DNA of 64,000 nt from AP-15 sp963732095 (GTDB lineage Bacteria > Pseudomonadota > Alphaproteobacteria > ATCC43930 > CGMCC-115725). Under the pieces are notes generated by a model that was not told the origin of the DNA, did not search any database, and worked only from the letters and a program-made list of their open reading frames with translations. Every line of letters begins with the position of its first letter. Positions within the stretch are counted from its first letter, which is position 1. The stretch is from the NCBI GenBank assembly GCA_963732095.1, contig CAVSZA010000013.1, positions 1-64,000 on the forward strand. Reading direction: 5' to 3'. This document shows, in pieces, positions 25,748-34,762 of the stretch. Position numbers and translations under genes: made by a program.

Positions 25748-26257
25748 GTTTTACCGGCTGCCGCGGCAGCACCATAAGCACCTCAAATCGACCAATATGC
25801 TGGAGCGCCTCAACGAGGAGATCAGGCGCCGCACCCAGGTCGTGCGCTCTTCCCCAATGGCGAGAGCTGCCTGCGGCTGGTGCGGGCACTGGCGGTCGAG
25901 ACCCACGAGAACTGGCTCGAGCAAACATGGACGATCTGCGCGAGCACAAGGAGGCCCTGCGCCGTGCGGCCTGACCCCCGACCCGTTCAGCCTAGCACCG
26001 TGCTCGCTCTGTCAAGGACGCTGCGCGCCGGCTCCGCCGGTGCCGCCGCGTTCGCGGCGCCATCCGTGACTGCCGCTGCGCGCGGCGCTCTGCCGAAAGG
26101 CAGGTCGGGACGAAGGGATGGTCATTTTCCAATCGAACAAAGGGATGCTGCTTATTGACCTGAATGAACCGCACCACCCCTCACCATGACCAATCGCTGA
26201 ACTTGACGCACACAACTCCGGTTTATTCTCAGTTTCTGCTAGAGGGAGGATACATAC

Positions 26258-26715
26258 ATGACCGGAGCAAAGGGCTTTGTTGTACCCGCTGGCGGGGGAA
26301 GGCATTTCGCGTCCCCAACACCTGGCCGCTCCTTTGCGATGAAGCTGCTCGGGCGCGAGACCGGCGAGAGCATCATGATGTTCGAGGAGACCCTACCCGC
26401 CGGTACCGCGAGCCTCTATCATCTGCACCGTGACAGTGATGAGGTCGCCTGGGTGCTCGCCGGGCAATTCACCTTCAAAATCGGCGACAAAATAGGCGTT
26501 GGCGGGCCTGGCACCTGCGCATTCATGCCGCGCAACGTGCCGCATGCCTGGAAGAACACTGGCAGCGAAACGGGCCGCGTCCTGTTTCTCTATACCCCGG
26601 CTGCCGCGGGCGGCCTCATCGAGGCGCTCTCGGAGCGCCGCCCCGCCGATGACGGGAGCACAAACGCCTTTTCGAGCGCCGCCGCTGGGAGGTCGTCGGA
26701 CCAAACCCGCTTTGA
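26258..26715 (+). pseudogene. Cupin-domain protein with late frameshift
   Basis: Start ATG 26258 with GAGGGAGG upstream. Cupin motif 1 SLYHLHRDSDEVAWVLAGQF and motif 2 PGTCAFMPRNVPHAWKNTG supply the usual metal-binding His/Glu set. After LIEALSERRPADD one indel near 26670 throws the frame; the other frame continues LFERRRWEVVGPNPL and stops at 26715, the natural end. About 150 residues if repaired. Function not predictable beyond small-molecule binding or dioxygenase-like chemistry. Could be a sequencing error. Confidence 0.7.
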
Positions 26716-26732
26716 ATTGGCCCCGAAGCAAA

Positions 26733-26876
26733 TTACGAAGACTGCTGCTCCTTCTCGGCGCTTGTCGGGTCTCGGTAGAAGGCGAGCTTGTTCCGGTCCA
26801 AGTCATAGAGGGCGAACTCGCTCCCCCCATGGCGTATCGCGAACGCCATTGGGAGTGCACTCGTAGCGCCACCTTC
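26733..26876 (-). pseudogene. VOC/bleomycin-resistance-like C-terminal remnant
   Basis: The minus strand reads FAIRHGGSEFALYDLDRNKL then AFYRDPTSAEKEQQSS and a stop at 26733. This resembles the last strand of glyoxalase/VOC proteins. The first three quarters of the gene are absent. Confidence 0.5.
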
Positions 26877-27119
26877 GTACGCAATAGCGCTGCGTTGTTG
26901 TGGAGGTACGCGTGATGCCGCTCATCAAGGGCAAGACATAAGTGCTGGAGAAATTGAGCGCGAGATCTCGTCGTGGGACGCAGTTCGGTTTGCTCACCTG
27001 TCTAATGCGGTTGCATGGGCTTCGACTTGGCGCGCGGCTCAGACGCTACCGGCCTTCATCGAACGAGTGATCGTTGCCGCCAATGGTATCGACGCTGAAT
27101 TGCTGCGGCTGCGGCTCGA

Positions 27120-27330
27120 CATTGGGAGGTCGTGCTCGCGGCAGACGCCTGCTATTTCTGCCAAACGTTGCGCAAGCGCCGCCGTCCGCGCAATCAATAT
27201 GTACGACCGAGAGGCGATGCTGGCCTCGCTCGACCGGTTGGAGGCGCTGGAAAAATCCGGCGCACGCATCTACTTCAGTCACGACCCGGAGTTCTGGCGG
27301 TCCGTGTCGCGGCCCTCCCGGACTGCGCCC
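27120..27330 (+). pseudogene. C-terminal remnant of an MBL-fold (AttM/AiiA-like) lactonase
   Basis: Two frames combine to VLAADACYFCQTLRKRR then MYDREAMLASLDRLEALEK, SGARIYFSHDPEFWRSV. This is the C-terminal end of metallo-beta-lactamase-fold N-acyl homoserine lactonase-like proteins. The HXHXDH metal motif would lie upstream and is missing. Confidence 0.55.
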
Positions 27331-27400
27331 TCACTACCACGCGAATTACTACGGTGCGTTTGTGCTCGACCCCCGAAGGGCACAACATCCCTGTGCGCCC
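27311..27400 (+). pseudogene. VOC-family C-terminal remnant
   Basis: PGLRPHYHANYYGAFVLDP, then after a one-base shift EGHNI: the typical end of glyoxalase/bleomycin-resistance proteins. It is fused directly behind the lactonase remnant. Confidence 0.5.
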
Positions 27401-28234
27401 CCGGCACACCGGGGGGCCTCGATTGCCTCAAAACAAAGAGGCACGCCCCGGCCGGTTCGTCATAATTGGAATAGTAGCAGCCCGAAATCCTGTTTCGGAG
27501 GCCGGCTGCGCTAGTGGGCTCCGGGAAGGCTGGCATGCGCAACCCGCAACGCCTTCTCAGCGACGTATGGGGAGCAGGGCGGCTTGACCGGGTCGGAGCC
27601 GGCGTGTGCGTTCGCGAAAACCACCGTCGGGACCGGTTCGTTGCTGACTCCCCGCAGGAGGAAGCCGGATTTGAACTTGTATGGGGCTTTTCCTGTCAAG
27701 TGGTCGTTTTTGGTTTTTTGCCGGTTCTTTGTTCGGAGCTTGAAAGCCGTTCTTCGTCCCGTCGCCTGCGATCAGGTTCGCGGAGCGCGCGGAAGGGGTC
27801 AAGGGACCGAAACGGTAGCAAAGCTTGGCGGCTTGCCGGCTAGCGTCGCTTGTGTTTCGCAGCGCCTTGACGCCTGAGCACGCGGAGCGACGATGAACGG
27901 CGAGACGGGCTTTTTGCATAGCTTCGGTGTGTGGTCGGTGCCTGTCTGTCGGTCTGTTGAGGATCCGAGGGGAGCTCGCCATTGGGGTGCATCTTCGTGC
28001 ATAGACTTGTATGCGGTAGGATCGTTTGATCCTGACCATATGCGGTCATGCGCATCGGCGGCGAAGCTCCGGGCGGCGGGCCCATTCTCTCGGTCGGCAT
28101 CAAGTGCCAGGTTCGAATACGGGTTCCCGCCACCTCGGATCGTCAATTCGGCGGTCGTGCTGAAAAGCCAGCGCGGCGCCGAATGGTACTCAGTGCTATG
28201 CTTGTTCCGGTAAGCCCTTTCAGGACGCTGGACG
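27401..28234. other. Intergenic region, no gene recognised
   Basis: Contains one T-arm-like motif (27641-27678, minus). An open frame of 106 codons at 27893-28213 has no family resemblance and I do not claim it. The region ends at the IS110-type transposase stop. Confidence 0.45.
27641..27678 (-). repeat. T-arm-like dispersed motif, copy 3
   Basis: Minus strand: AAGTTCAAATCCGGCTTCCT then CCTGCGGGGAGTC. The T-loop-like part has A for G, otherwise it matches the family. Confidence 0.55.
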
Positions 28235-28512
28235 TTAGACGACACCCTCCAGTGGCTCACCAGTAGTGACAAAGCGCCAGAGCGCAATGACCAGTTTGCG
28301 TGCCAGCGCGACGATCATTGTCTTGCGCGTGCCAATACGGCTATCAGCAGTGCGGGCGCGATACCACAATGCCAGCGCGCTCTCCTTCTGAAACATCAGA
28401 AAGCGCCAGGCGAGTTGGATCATGCCGCGGCGGACCCAGGCGTTGCCGGCTCTGGCGAGCCCTTGTTCGCGCCGTTGCGCGCCGCTCTCATCCGGCGAGC
28501 CTGTTAGGCCGG

Positions 28513-28550
28513 CCCCAGGGTCCGGCCTTTGGCCGGCCCGAGGACAGGCT
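28513..28550 (-). repeat. Palindromic micro-element P3 (long form, ~38 bp)
   Basis: Minus strand AGCCTGTCCTCGGGCCGGCC, AAA, GGCCGGACCCTGGGG. Inside the IS110-type transposase between AVAR and AGLTGSPDE; here the reading frame stays open, adding a Cys/Pro/Gly-rich stretch (CPRAGQRPDPG). Confidence 0.8.
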
Positions 28551-28846
28551 CCGCGCGCCACGGCTCTGCGGTCACGCATGGGCCGTGACAGCACCTCATG
28601 GACCAGCATATCAGCCGTCTCGACACCAACACCGACGATTCGGGCCAACAGCCGAACCATGGCGTGGGGCTCGGTCTCAGCCCGGCCTCAGGCTGCTGCT
28701 CCAATCGTTTCTGACGAGCTCCCTCGATCTCTCTGATCTGGCTGACAACAAAGCCCAGCCGCGCATGTCACGCTGCAGCTCGGCCAAGGTGTTTGGCGGC
28801 AGCGGCATGCCCTCCGGGGTGTGCACGGTTGCAATACGCTCGGCCG

Positions 28847-28869
28847 CCCCCGCCTTCGCGGGGGCAGGC
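28847..28869 (-). repeat. Palindromic micro-element P4 (short form)
   Basis: Minus strand GCCTGCCCCCGCGAAGGCGG plus GG, inside the IS110-type transposase between NFKPTLR and AAERIATVHTPEG. It adds GPAPAKAG in frame; the exact length of the insertion cannot be fixed because no clean copy is present here. Confidence 0.75.
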
Positions 28870-29684
28870 CCGCGCAGGGTCGGTTTGAAGTTGCGAATGC
28901 CCATCCGGGCCAGCGTGGCCTTTATCCGGTTCACAATGCGCGTGCGTTCCCCCACCAGGCATTCGCGCTCGCGGTTCGGGCGCTTAGCGTCTTCTTCGGC
29001 AATCGTCGGCACGCGCGCCATGCTGCAATGGCCCCGTTCGCCACGCAGCCACCCCAAGAACCCGCGCTTCAGCAAGTCGGTGTCGAGCCGGTCGGTTTTC
29101 GCTCGGCGATGCTCCTGCGATACCGCGACACTCGAGGCATGGATCACGTGAGCCTCGACGCCACGCGCCTCGAGCCAGCGCGCCAGCCAGAAGCCGTCGC
29201 GGCCGGCTTCGAAGGCAAGCGCAATCCGGGTGATCGTGCGCCCGGCCCTGACCGCCTCATCCCGCCAGCGATGCAGCAGGCCAAGCAGCCCTTCGGCATT
29301 CGGCTCCAGCTTCTTGCGCGATTGACGCTCAATGCCGGGGAGCACCCCGGCACCAGCAACTCGACTGGCTCATCTCGATTACGGCAATGATCGTGCTATC
29401 TTGGTCCAGGGCGACGAGGGACCTGCTCAAGTCGTTCGGCTGGGGCATCGCGGCACTCCATCGGTTAGATGCAGCGATGCTGTTGCCATTCCTCGCCGCC
29501 CGCCCCATAGCGTCTGTCGGTCCTTTTCGCGTGGATTGGGGAATTTCGGGTTTCAGTCGCCTAACAGATCGTTGCGCCGCTCGCCTCGATATGCACATCC
29601 TCGATGGTCACCAGGCCAACGTTTCCGGGACGACCGGACCCAAGATTGAGAGTGGTCGGAGGACCGAGTGTAGGGGGCGCGCCG

Positions 29685-31181
29685 ATGAACATCCTGCTGT
29701 TGTCGATGCCGGACTCGTTCGAACACATGCCGCCGATCGCCATTCGCATGCCCAACGGGGCGTTGACGTCCCTCGCCGGGAACGTCGATCCCCACCATCG
29801 GGTCGCGGCGGCGGACTTATTGCTCGTTCAAGACCGGGTCCGGGAGACCGTCGAGCGGCTCGTGGCCGAATACGAGCCCGACGTCGTCGGGCTCTCGGTC
29901 ATGACCTTCCAGCGCAAGACGGCCAAAGGCATCATCGCTCTCGTCCGCACGCGACGCCCCAGTGCCCGCGTCGTCGTTGGCGGCTATGATCCGAGCCTTG
30001 CTCCCGAGGCGTACACTGAGGACCGTGACGGCGGTGTCGATTTCATCGTGCGGGGCGAGGGCGAGATCACGTTCCGTGAGTTGTTGCGCGCGCTCGAGAC
30101 ACAGCGCGGATACGACCACATTGCGGGCCTGTCCCACCGAAGCGCCGACGGCTTCCGCCACAACCCTGCGCGGGGCGTGAGCGGCCTCGAGGACGGCGAG
30201 ATCCGGCCGCCGCGACGCGACGTGCGGGTGCTCGATGGCTACACGCTGTTAGGTCGGCAGGTCGACGTGATCGAGACCTCGCGCGGCTGCACCTTCGACT
30301 GCAGCTTCTGCTCGATTATCGAGATGCGCGGACGCAACTTCCACACCTACTCCTTCGAGCGGGTCTTGGCGGACATCCGCGACGCAAGGGACCGTGGCGC
30401 CCGGTCGCTCTTCATCGTGGACGACAACATCACGCTTAACGTGCGGCGGTTTGAGGCGCTGTGCCGCGCGATAATCGACGCTGGGCTGAACGACCTCGAA
30501 TACACCGTTCAGGCGACGACCTCGGCCATCGCTAACCACGGCAAGCGGCTCGCCCGGCTGATGCGGAAGGCCGGCTTCCGCTACGTCTTCCTCGGCATCG
30601 AGAACATCCTTGAAGAAGACTTGCAGTTCCTCAGAGCCGAATCCAAGAACCGAGAGCGCGAGAACGGGCGGAAATCGGGGAACGCGACGCTCAAGGCCAT
30701 CGAGCACCTGCATCGGAATAAGATGGTCGTGGTCGGCGGACTGATCGTCGGCAGCCCCGGCGACACGCGCGAGTCGGTCGAAGCCAATCTTGAATTCGCC
30801 AGAAAATACGTCGATTGGCCTTACATCCAGCACCCCACACCGTACCCGGGCACGCCGATGACCAAGGATTTCCGGGACCGCGGGCTGATTATCAACGAGC
30901 GGCTCGAGGAATACGACGGCACCACCGCGGTCGTCAGGACCGAACATCTCGCGGCGGACGAAGTGGAATTCCTGCGGTGGCGGGCGGAGCGCTGGATGAA
31001 GCTGCGCCACATGCCGGCCGCCTTCGCCCGCAGCCCACTCTTCCTGTTGCGGAATGCGCCGAAAATGTTCGCGCATACCTTCCGCGGCAGCACGATTCGC
31101 TCATTCCTCGGGCTTGAAGACGAGCGCAAGGCCTTCCAGCGCTTTCAGGCCATCCGGCGTGCCGAGCGCGCCTACGTGTAA
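29685..31181 (+). CDS. B12-binding-domain radical SAM protein
   Basis: 498 residues from the ATG at 29685 (AGGGGG upstream). Residues 1-140 form a cobalamin-binding-like domain (DVVGLSVMTFQRKTAKGIIAL, VVVGGYDPSLAPEAYTED, VDFIVRGEGEITF). The radical SAM core has Cys202-X3-Cys206-X2-Cys209 (SRGCTFDCSFCS) for the 4Fe-4S cluster, followed by FIVDDNITLN and FLGIEN. The C-terminal part is like BchE/PhpK-type enzymes. It is full length. Reaction unknown: methyltransfer or ring chemistry on an unknown substrate. It is isolated, with an IS110 remnant upstream and IS remnants downstream, so it may be horizontally acquired cargo. Confidence 0.88.
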   Translation: MNILLLSMPDSFEHMPPIAIRMPNGALTSLAGNVDPHHRVAAADLLLVQDRVRETVERLVAEYEPDVVGLSVMTFQRKTAKGIIALVRTRRPSARVVVGGYDPSLAPEAYTEDRDGGVDFIVRGEGEITFRELLRALETQRGYDHIAGLSHRSADGFRHNPARGVSGLEDGEIRPPRRDVRVLDGYTLLGRQVDVIETSRGCTFDCSFCSIIEMRGRNFHTYSFERVLADIRDARDRGARSLFIVDDNITLNVRRFEALCRAIIDAGLNDLEYTVQATTSAIANHGKRLARLMRKAGFRYVFLGIENILEEDLQFLRAESKNRERENGRKSGNATLKAIEHLHRNKMVVVGGLIVGSPGDTRESVEANLEFARKYVDWPYIQHPTPYPGTPMTKDFRDRGLIINERLEEYDGTTAVVRTEHLAADEVEFLRWRAERWMKLRHMPAAFARSPLFLLRNAPKMFAHTFRGSTIRSFLGLEDERKAFQRFQAIRRAERAYV

Positions 31182-31243
31182 CGGTCGGTCTCTGCCGGCC
31201 TTCGCGATTGCGCCCGCTATGACCGCCTGCGGACAGCTTCCTG

Positions 31244-31330
31244 ATGGAGCACACCGACATTCTCGAGCTGATGTCAACGCTCAAGCCCTACGATATGCGA
31301 GCGGTCTACGACGAAATGATGACCGATTGA
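31244..31330 (+). pseudogene. IstB (IS21 helper ATPase) N-terminal remnant
   Basis: MEHTDILELMSTLKPYDMRA then VYDEMMTD and a stop: the first 28 residues of IS21-type IstB proteins (consensus ...LMSTLKLYGMRAAYDE). Nothing of the ATPase domain remains. It overlaps nothing and is followed two bases later by the next gene start. Confidence 0.6.
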
Positions 31331-31332
31331 CA

Positions 31333-31829
31333 ATGGCCTTTTCCGACAATCCGCGGGTGCAGCCGCTGAAGGACGGCGCCGTCAAGCCGCAGGGCATCGA
31401 CCTCAACTGCGTCACGATCGAACCGGGCACCTTATTCTTCCGTAACCTGATGTATGACGAGTTCGACGTCTTCGAGATGTCGATCTCGGAGACGTTGCTG
31501 GCGATCGAGCGCCGGGGCGTCGGTCGCTGGGACTGGTCGGCGCTGCCGGTCTTCTTGAGCCGGGGTCACCATTGGCCGAATTTCTGGGTCAACACCGCTT
31601 CAGGCATTAGCGGCCTCGCCGATATCCGCGGCAAGCGGATCGGTGTCCCCGATTACGACATGACGGCCGCCTGTGGTTTCGCATCACTCTCAAAGACCTT
31701 TGCGGCATCGAGGCCGGCGACAACAACTGGTTCAACGGCCGCACCAAAACGTTGAGCCATGCCGGCGCGCTCGGCCTCGACAAGGAAGGGCCGCGCAGCA
31801 TCGAGCATCATGGGCTCAGCGCCGACGAG
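31333..31829 (+). pseudogene. 4,5-dihydroxyphthalate decarboxylase-like protein, frameshifted and cut by IS3
   Basis: From ATG 31333: NPRVQPLKDGAVKPQGIDL, FRNLMYDEFDVFEMSISETLLA, LPVFLSRGHHWPNFWVNTASG, DIRGKRIGVPDYDMTAA, characteristic of the dihydroxyphthalate decarboxylase / ABC-type binding-protein-like family. One indel near 31672 moves the frame to LWFRITLKDLCGIEAGDNNW then HAGALGLDKEG. The gene then runs into the IS3-type left end, whose first three bases TGA act as the stop. The second half of the protein is missing. Confidence 0.7.
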
Positions 31830-31946
31830 TGAGCTGGACCCGAAAATGAGACAGGTGGCTAAGGTGGAGCCCTGCCCCTAGAAAGCGCGGATAGCGCGGG
31901 AGCGGGACATGAAGCGGACACGGAAGAAGCACAGCGCGGCGTTCAA

Positions 31947-31969
31947 AGCCTGCCCCGGCGAAGGCCGGG
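31947..31969 (+). repeat. Palindromic micro-element P5 (23 bp)
   Basis: AGCCTGCCCCGG, CGAA, GGCCGGG. Same 23 bases as P9 at 50674 in a different transposase family. Removing it leaves TTCAA|GGCGAAAG (F-K-A-K). Confidence 0.88.
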
Positions 31970-32141
31970 GGCGAAAGTGGCGTTGGCGGCCATCAGGGGC
32001 GACCGGACCGTCGCCGAGCTGGCTGGGGAGTTAGGGATCCACCCGAACCAGATCCACAACTGGAAGAAGCAACTGCTGGACGGTGCGGCAAGCGTCTTCC
32101 AGGGTGGTGGTTCGGCGGAGGGAGCCAGCAATGAGGCCCAG

Positions 32142-32164
32142 AGCCTGCCCTCGCGAAAGCGGGG
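32142..32164 (+). repeat. Palindromic micro-element P6 (23 bp)
   Basis: AGCCTGCCCTCGC, GAA, AGCGGGG. Identical to P8 at 49364. Removing it leaves CCCAG|GTCGATC (A-Q-V-D-H). Confidence 0.88.
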
Positions 32165-33469
32165 GTCGATCATCTGTACCGACAGATCGGCCAGTTGAAG
32201 GTCGAAAATGATTTTTTGGCACGAAAGCTCGGCAACTGAGCCGGGCGGAACGGCGCGCGATGATCGAGCGCATGAACCCGGCGTTGCCAATATCCCAGCA
32301 ATGCCGGTTGCTGGCGCTGCCCCGCTCGTCAGTGTACCGCAAGCCGGCCGAGGTCAGTGCGGAGGATCTTGCGATTATGGCGCTGATCGATCGGCACTAT
32401 CTGGCCCGGCCCTATTACGGCTCGCGCCGGACGGCGGCATGGCTGGCGACCCAAGGCCATCGCGTCAACCGCAAGCAGCAGCGTCTGATGCGGCTGCTGG
32501 GACTGGCGGCGATCTACCAGCGCCCGAATACGAGCAAGCCGGCAGCGGCACACAAAATTTATCCGTATCTGCTGCGCGGGCTCGCGATCGACCGGGTCAA
32601 TCAGGTCTGGTGCTCCGACGTTACCTACATCCCGATGGCCAAGGGCTCTCTCTACCTGGTGGTGATCATGGACTGGGTGAGCCGCGCGGTGCTGGCATGG
32701 CGCCTCTCCAACACGCTCGACGCCGATTTTTGCGTCGACGCGCTCGAGGAAGCGCTCTTGCGTTATGGCCGGCCGGAGATCTTCAATACCGATCAGGGCA
32801 GCCAGTTCACCAGCGACGACTTCACCGGCACCCTGAAGCGGCATGGCTTCACGATCAGCATGGACGGCAAAGACCGCTGCATTGACAACATCTTTGTCGA
32901 GCGGCTGTGGCGCAGCCTCAAATACGAGGAGGTCGTGTGCTGTGGAAGTCTGGCCTCGGAATGAGGTCTGGCGAAGCTTTATCGAGGATGGAAGAAGGCC
33001 CTCCGGAATTGGCCTGCAGGGGCAGGTTCCAAACCGCACAAGCTGCGGGGGTAAAGAGCCCTGGTGGTGAGCGTTGTGGGAAAAGGCGGAAGGAATTCCG
33101 TCAGGTGTGGCTCAAGGAGACGAACGCAAGTAAACCGCTGATGACGTGTCGTAACGTATTCCATCGACGTCGTAACCGGGAATTTGGACTTCTGTCCCGC
33201 GAGCAAGGGTTGGAGGGAGCCTGTCGACTGCCCAACCGGCGTCCGGCATGAAGGCGGCGTGACCTTGAGACGGGCTTCGATAAGGAACACAGGAACCTGT
33301 CGTTCCGATGTTAAGGGAGAAATCCAAGCGGTCAGTCACCGCAAGGACCAGAGCACCGATGCGGAACACAGGGGCGGAGGCGTCCGTAATAGGGATGAAG
33401 GTGCTGTAATGGCGCTGGACCGAAGGGACGTCGTCATCCGGCTTTATCCCGCCGACAACCCGCAAGGGG

Positions 33470-34724
33470 ATGATCAGCGTGGATAGAGCCACACCGTTTT
33501 GTATTGCCAAACGCGATGTGTGGGAGGCGTACAAGCAAGTGAAGGCGAACCGAGGAGCGGCTGGCGTTGACGGACAGTCGATCGAGGATTTCGACAGGGA
33601 TCTGAGCAAGAATCTCTATCGGATCTGGAATCGGATGTGTTCCGGCAGCTACTTCCCGCCACCTGTGCGGCGCGTCGATATACCGAAAGGAGAGAGTGGA
33701 GGAACTCGGCCGCTGAGCATCCCGACGGTCGCCGACAGAATCGCCCAAATGGTCGTCAAGCGCTACCTGGAACCGATCCTGGAGCCCGTGTTCCACACGG
33801 ACTCCTACGGGTATCGTCCGGGTAAATCGGCGCATGATGCGCTGGCCGTGGCCCGCCGCCGTTGTTGGCGCCACGATTGGGCGCTCGACCTTGACATCAA
33901 AAGCTTCGTCGATGAAATCGATTGGGGCCTTTTGATGCAGGCCGTGCGCCGGCACACCGACTGCAAATGGGTGCTCCTCTACCTGCAACGATGGCTGGAA
34001 GCGCCCATGAGCATGCCGGATGGCGGCACCTTGGTCGAACGGACGAGAGGAACGCCGCAAGGCGCGGTCGTCAGCCCTGTGCTGGCGAATCTCTTCCTTC
34101 ACTATGTCTTCGATTTATGGATGCGCCGGGAACATCCCGACATCCCCTTCGAACGATATGCCGACGACGCTACCTGCCATTGCCGAAGCGAAGCACAAGC
34201 GCTTGAACTGCGTCAGGCGCTTGAAAAGATGTTTGCAGACTGCAAATTACAACTGCATCCGCAAAGACCAAGGTCGTGTATTGCAAGGATGCAAATCGAC
34301 TCGGGCCACACCCGGAGCAGTCGTTCGACTTTCTCGGCTACACATTTCGGCCAAGACTGGCGAGCAACCGCAACGGAGAACGCTTCATGCATTTATCGCA
34401 GCGGTCAGTAACAAGGCTGGCAAGAGGATGCGGCTCAGCGTACGCCGCTGGCGAATGCATCGTCGAAGCGACCTTGAACTGGCCCAAATCGCCGCCTGGG
34501 TTAATCCGGCCCTGTCGGGCTGGGTGCGCTACTTCGGCCGATTCTACCCCTCGAAGCTTCAGGAGGAGCCCCGCACGATCGATGCCTTTATCGTTCGCTG
34601 GGCCACTCGTAAATACAAGCGGTTCCAAGGACATACCATGGCCACCTGGGACTGGCTGCGCTCGCTCAAACGGCGCGACCCGGCCCTGTTTGCCCACTGG
34701 AGCCTGGGACCAACGGTCAGATGA
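33470..34724 (+). pseudogene. ltrA: Group II intron reverse transcriptase/maturase, two frameshifts
   Basis: MISVDRATPFCIAKRDVWEA, VDGQSIEDFDRDL, YFPPPVRRVDIPKGESGGTR (RT domains 0-2), DLDIKSFVDEIDWGLL, GTPQGAVVSPVLANLFLHY, and the catalytic YADDA (RYADDATCHCRS). Frame breaks occur near 34262 (then KTKVVYCKDANRLGPHPEQS, FDFLGYTFRPR) and near 34386 (then VSNKAGKRMRLSVRRW, WVRYFGRFYPSKL, GIIM maturase end TWDWLRSLKRRDPALFAHW). No HNH endonuclease follows. The ORF would not give an active protein; splicing could only occur in trans. Confidence 0.87.
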
Positions 34725-34727
34725 CGG

Positions 34728-34762
34728 GAGCCGGATGAATTCGAGAGGTTCACGTCCGGTTC
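34728..34762 (+). ncRNA. Group II intron domain V
   Basis: GAGCCGGATGAATTCGAGAG then GTTCACGTCCGGTTC: GAGCCGGA pairs with TCCGGTTC around a bulge and a terminal loop, the conserved ~34-base catalytic hairpin. The sequence looks intact, so the ribozyme core may still be functional. Confidence 0.85.

Larger units (their letters stand above)
24641..25974 (+). mobile_element. IS256-family insertion sequence, copy 1 (decayed, right end missing)
   Basis: The left end begins GGTAGTGTCCGGGAAGTTC, identical to the left end of copy 2 at 48892. Transposase reading frame follows. After the transposase stop at 25974 no inverted copy of the end is found, so the right terminus has been lost. Two palindromic micro-elements interrupt the gene. 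Confidence 0.85.
24738..25974 (+). pseudogene. IS256-family (Mutator-type) transposase, multiply frameshifted
   Basis: Starts MTKRQGKSGTIDAKALL. Recognisable Mutator/IS256 blocks: EFLRALVRTALQEVLEAEMTE, GYRSGYYGRTL, LRVPQDRTGRFSTELFERY, MYVQGVSTRKVK, LILDARYERVRE (first catalytic Asp), VVADDHAGL (second Asp), RCYVHFLRN. The frame is broken at about 25574 by a ~36-bp palindromic element, at 25725 by a 23-bp one, at about 25845 by a one-base deletion, and again near 25920. It ends as MDDLREHKEALRRAA. It cannot encode active transposase. Confidence 0.88.
28235..29448 (-). pseudogene. IS110-family transposase, decayed
   Basis: From ATG 29448: MPQPNDLSRSLVALDQDSTI, then after frameshifts near 29350-29370 LPGIERQSRKKLEPNAEGLL, FEAGRDGFWLARWLEARGVE, AHVIHASSVAVSQEHRRAKTDRLDTDLL (DEDD-type N-terminal domain), and in a third frame MVRLLARIVGVGVETADMLV, LTGSPDESGAQRREQGLARAGN, the C-terminal transposase_20 domain with its serine region. 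Two palindromic micro-elements lie inside it, at 28513-28550 and 28847-28869. Ends with TAA at 28235. IS110 elements lack terminal inverted repeats, so the element ends are not placed. Confidence 0.85.
31909..32239 (+). pseudogene. IS3-family orfA, interrupted by two palindromic micro-elements
   Basis: MKRTRKKHSAAFKA | KVALAAIRGDRTVAELAGEL, GIHPNQIHNWKKQLLDGA, ...EAQ | DHLYRQIGQLKVENDFLARKLGN: a helix-turn-helix plus leucine-zipper OrfA. Each vertical bar marks a 23-bp insertion (31947-31969 and 32142-32164) that shifts the frame. Deleting both restores a continuous frame from the ATG at 31909 to the TGA at 32237. Confidence 0.85.

Noticed and set aside
24684..25949. 421-codon minus-strand frame opposite the IS256 transposase
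   Set aside because: Antisense shadow; it even runs through the frameshifts of the real transposase without a domain.
27893..28213. 106-codon plus-strand frame
   Set aside because: No family resemblance and overlapping frames on the other strand are equally long; not supported.
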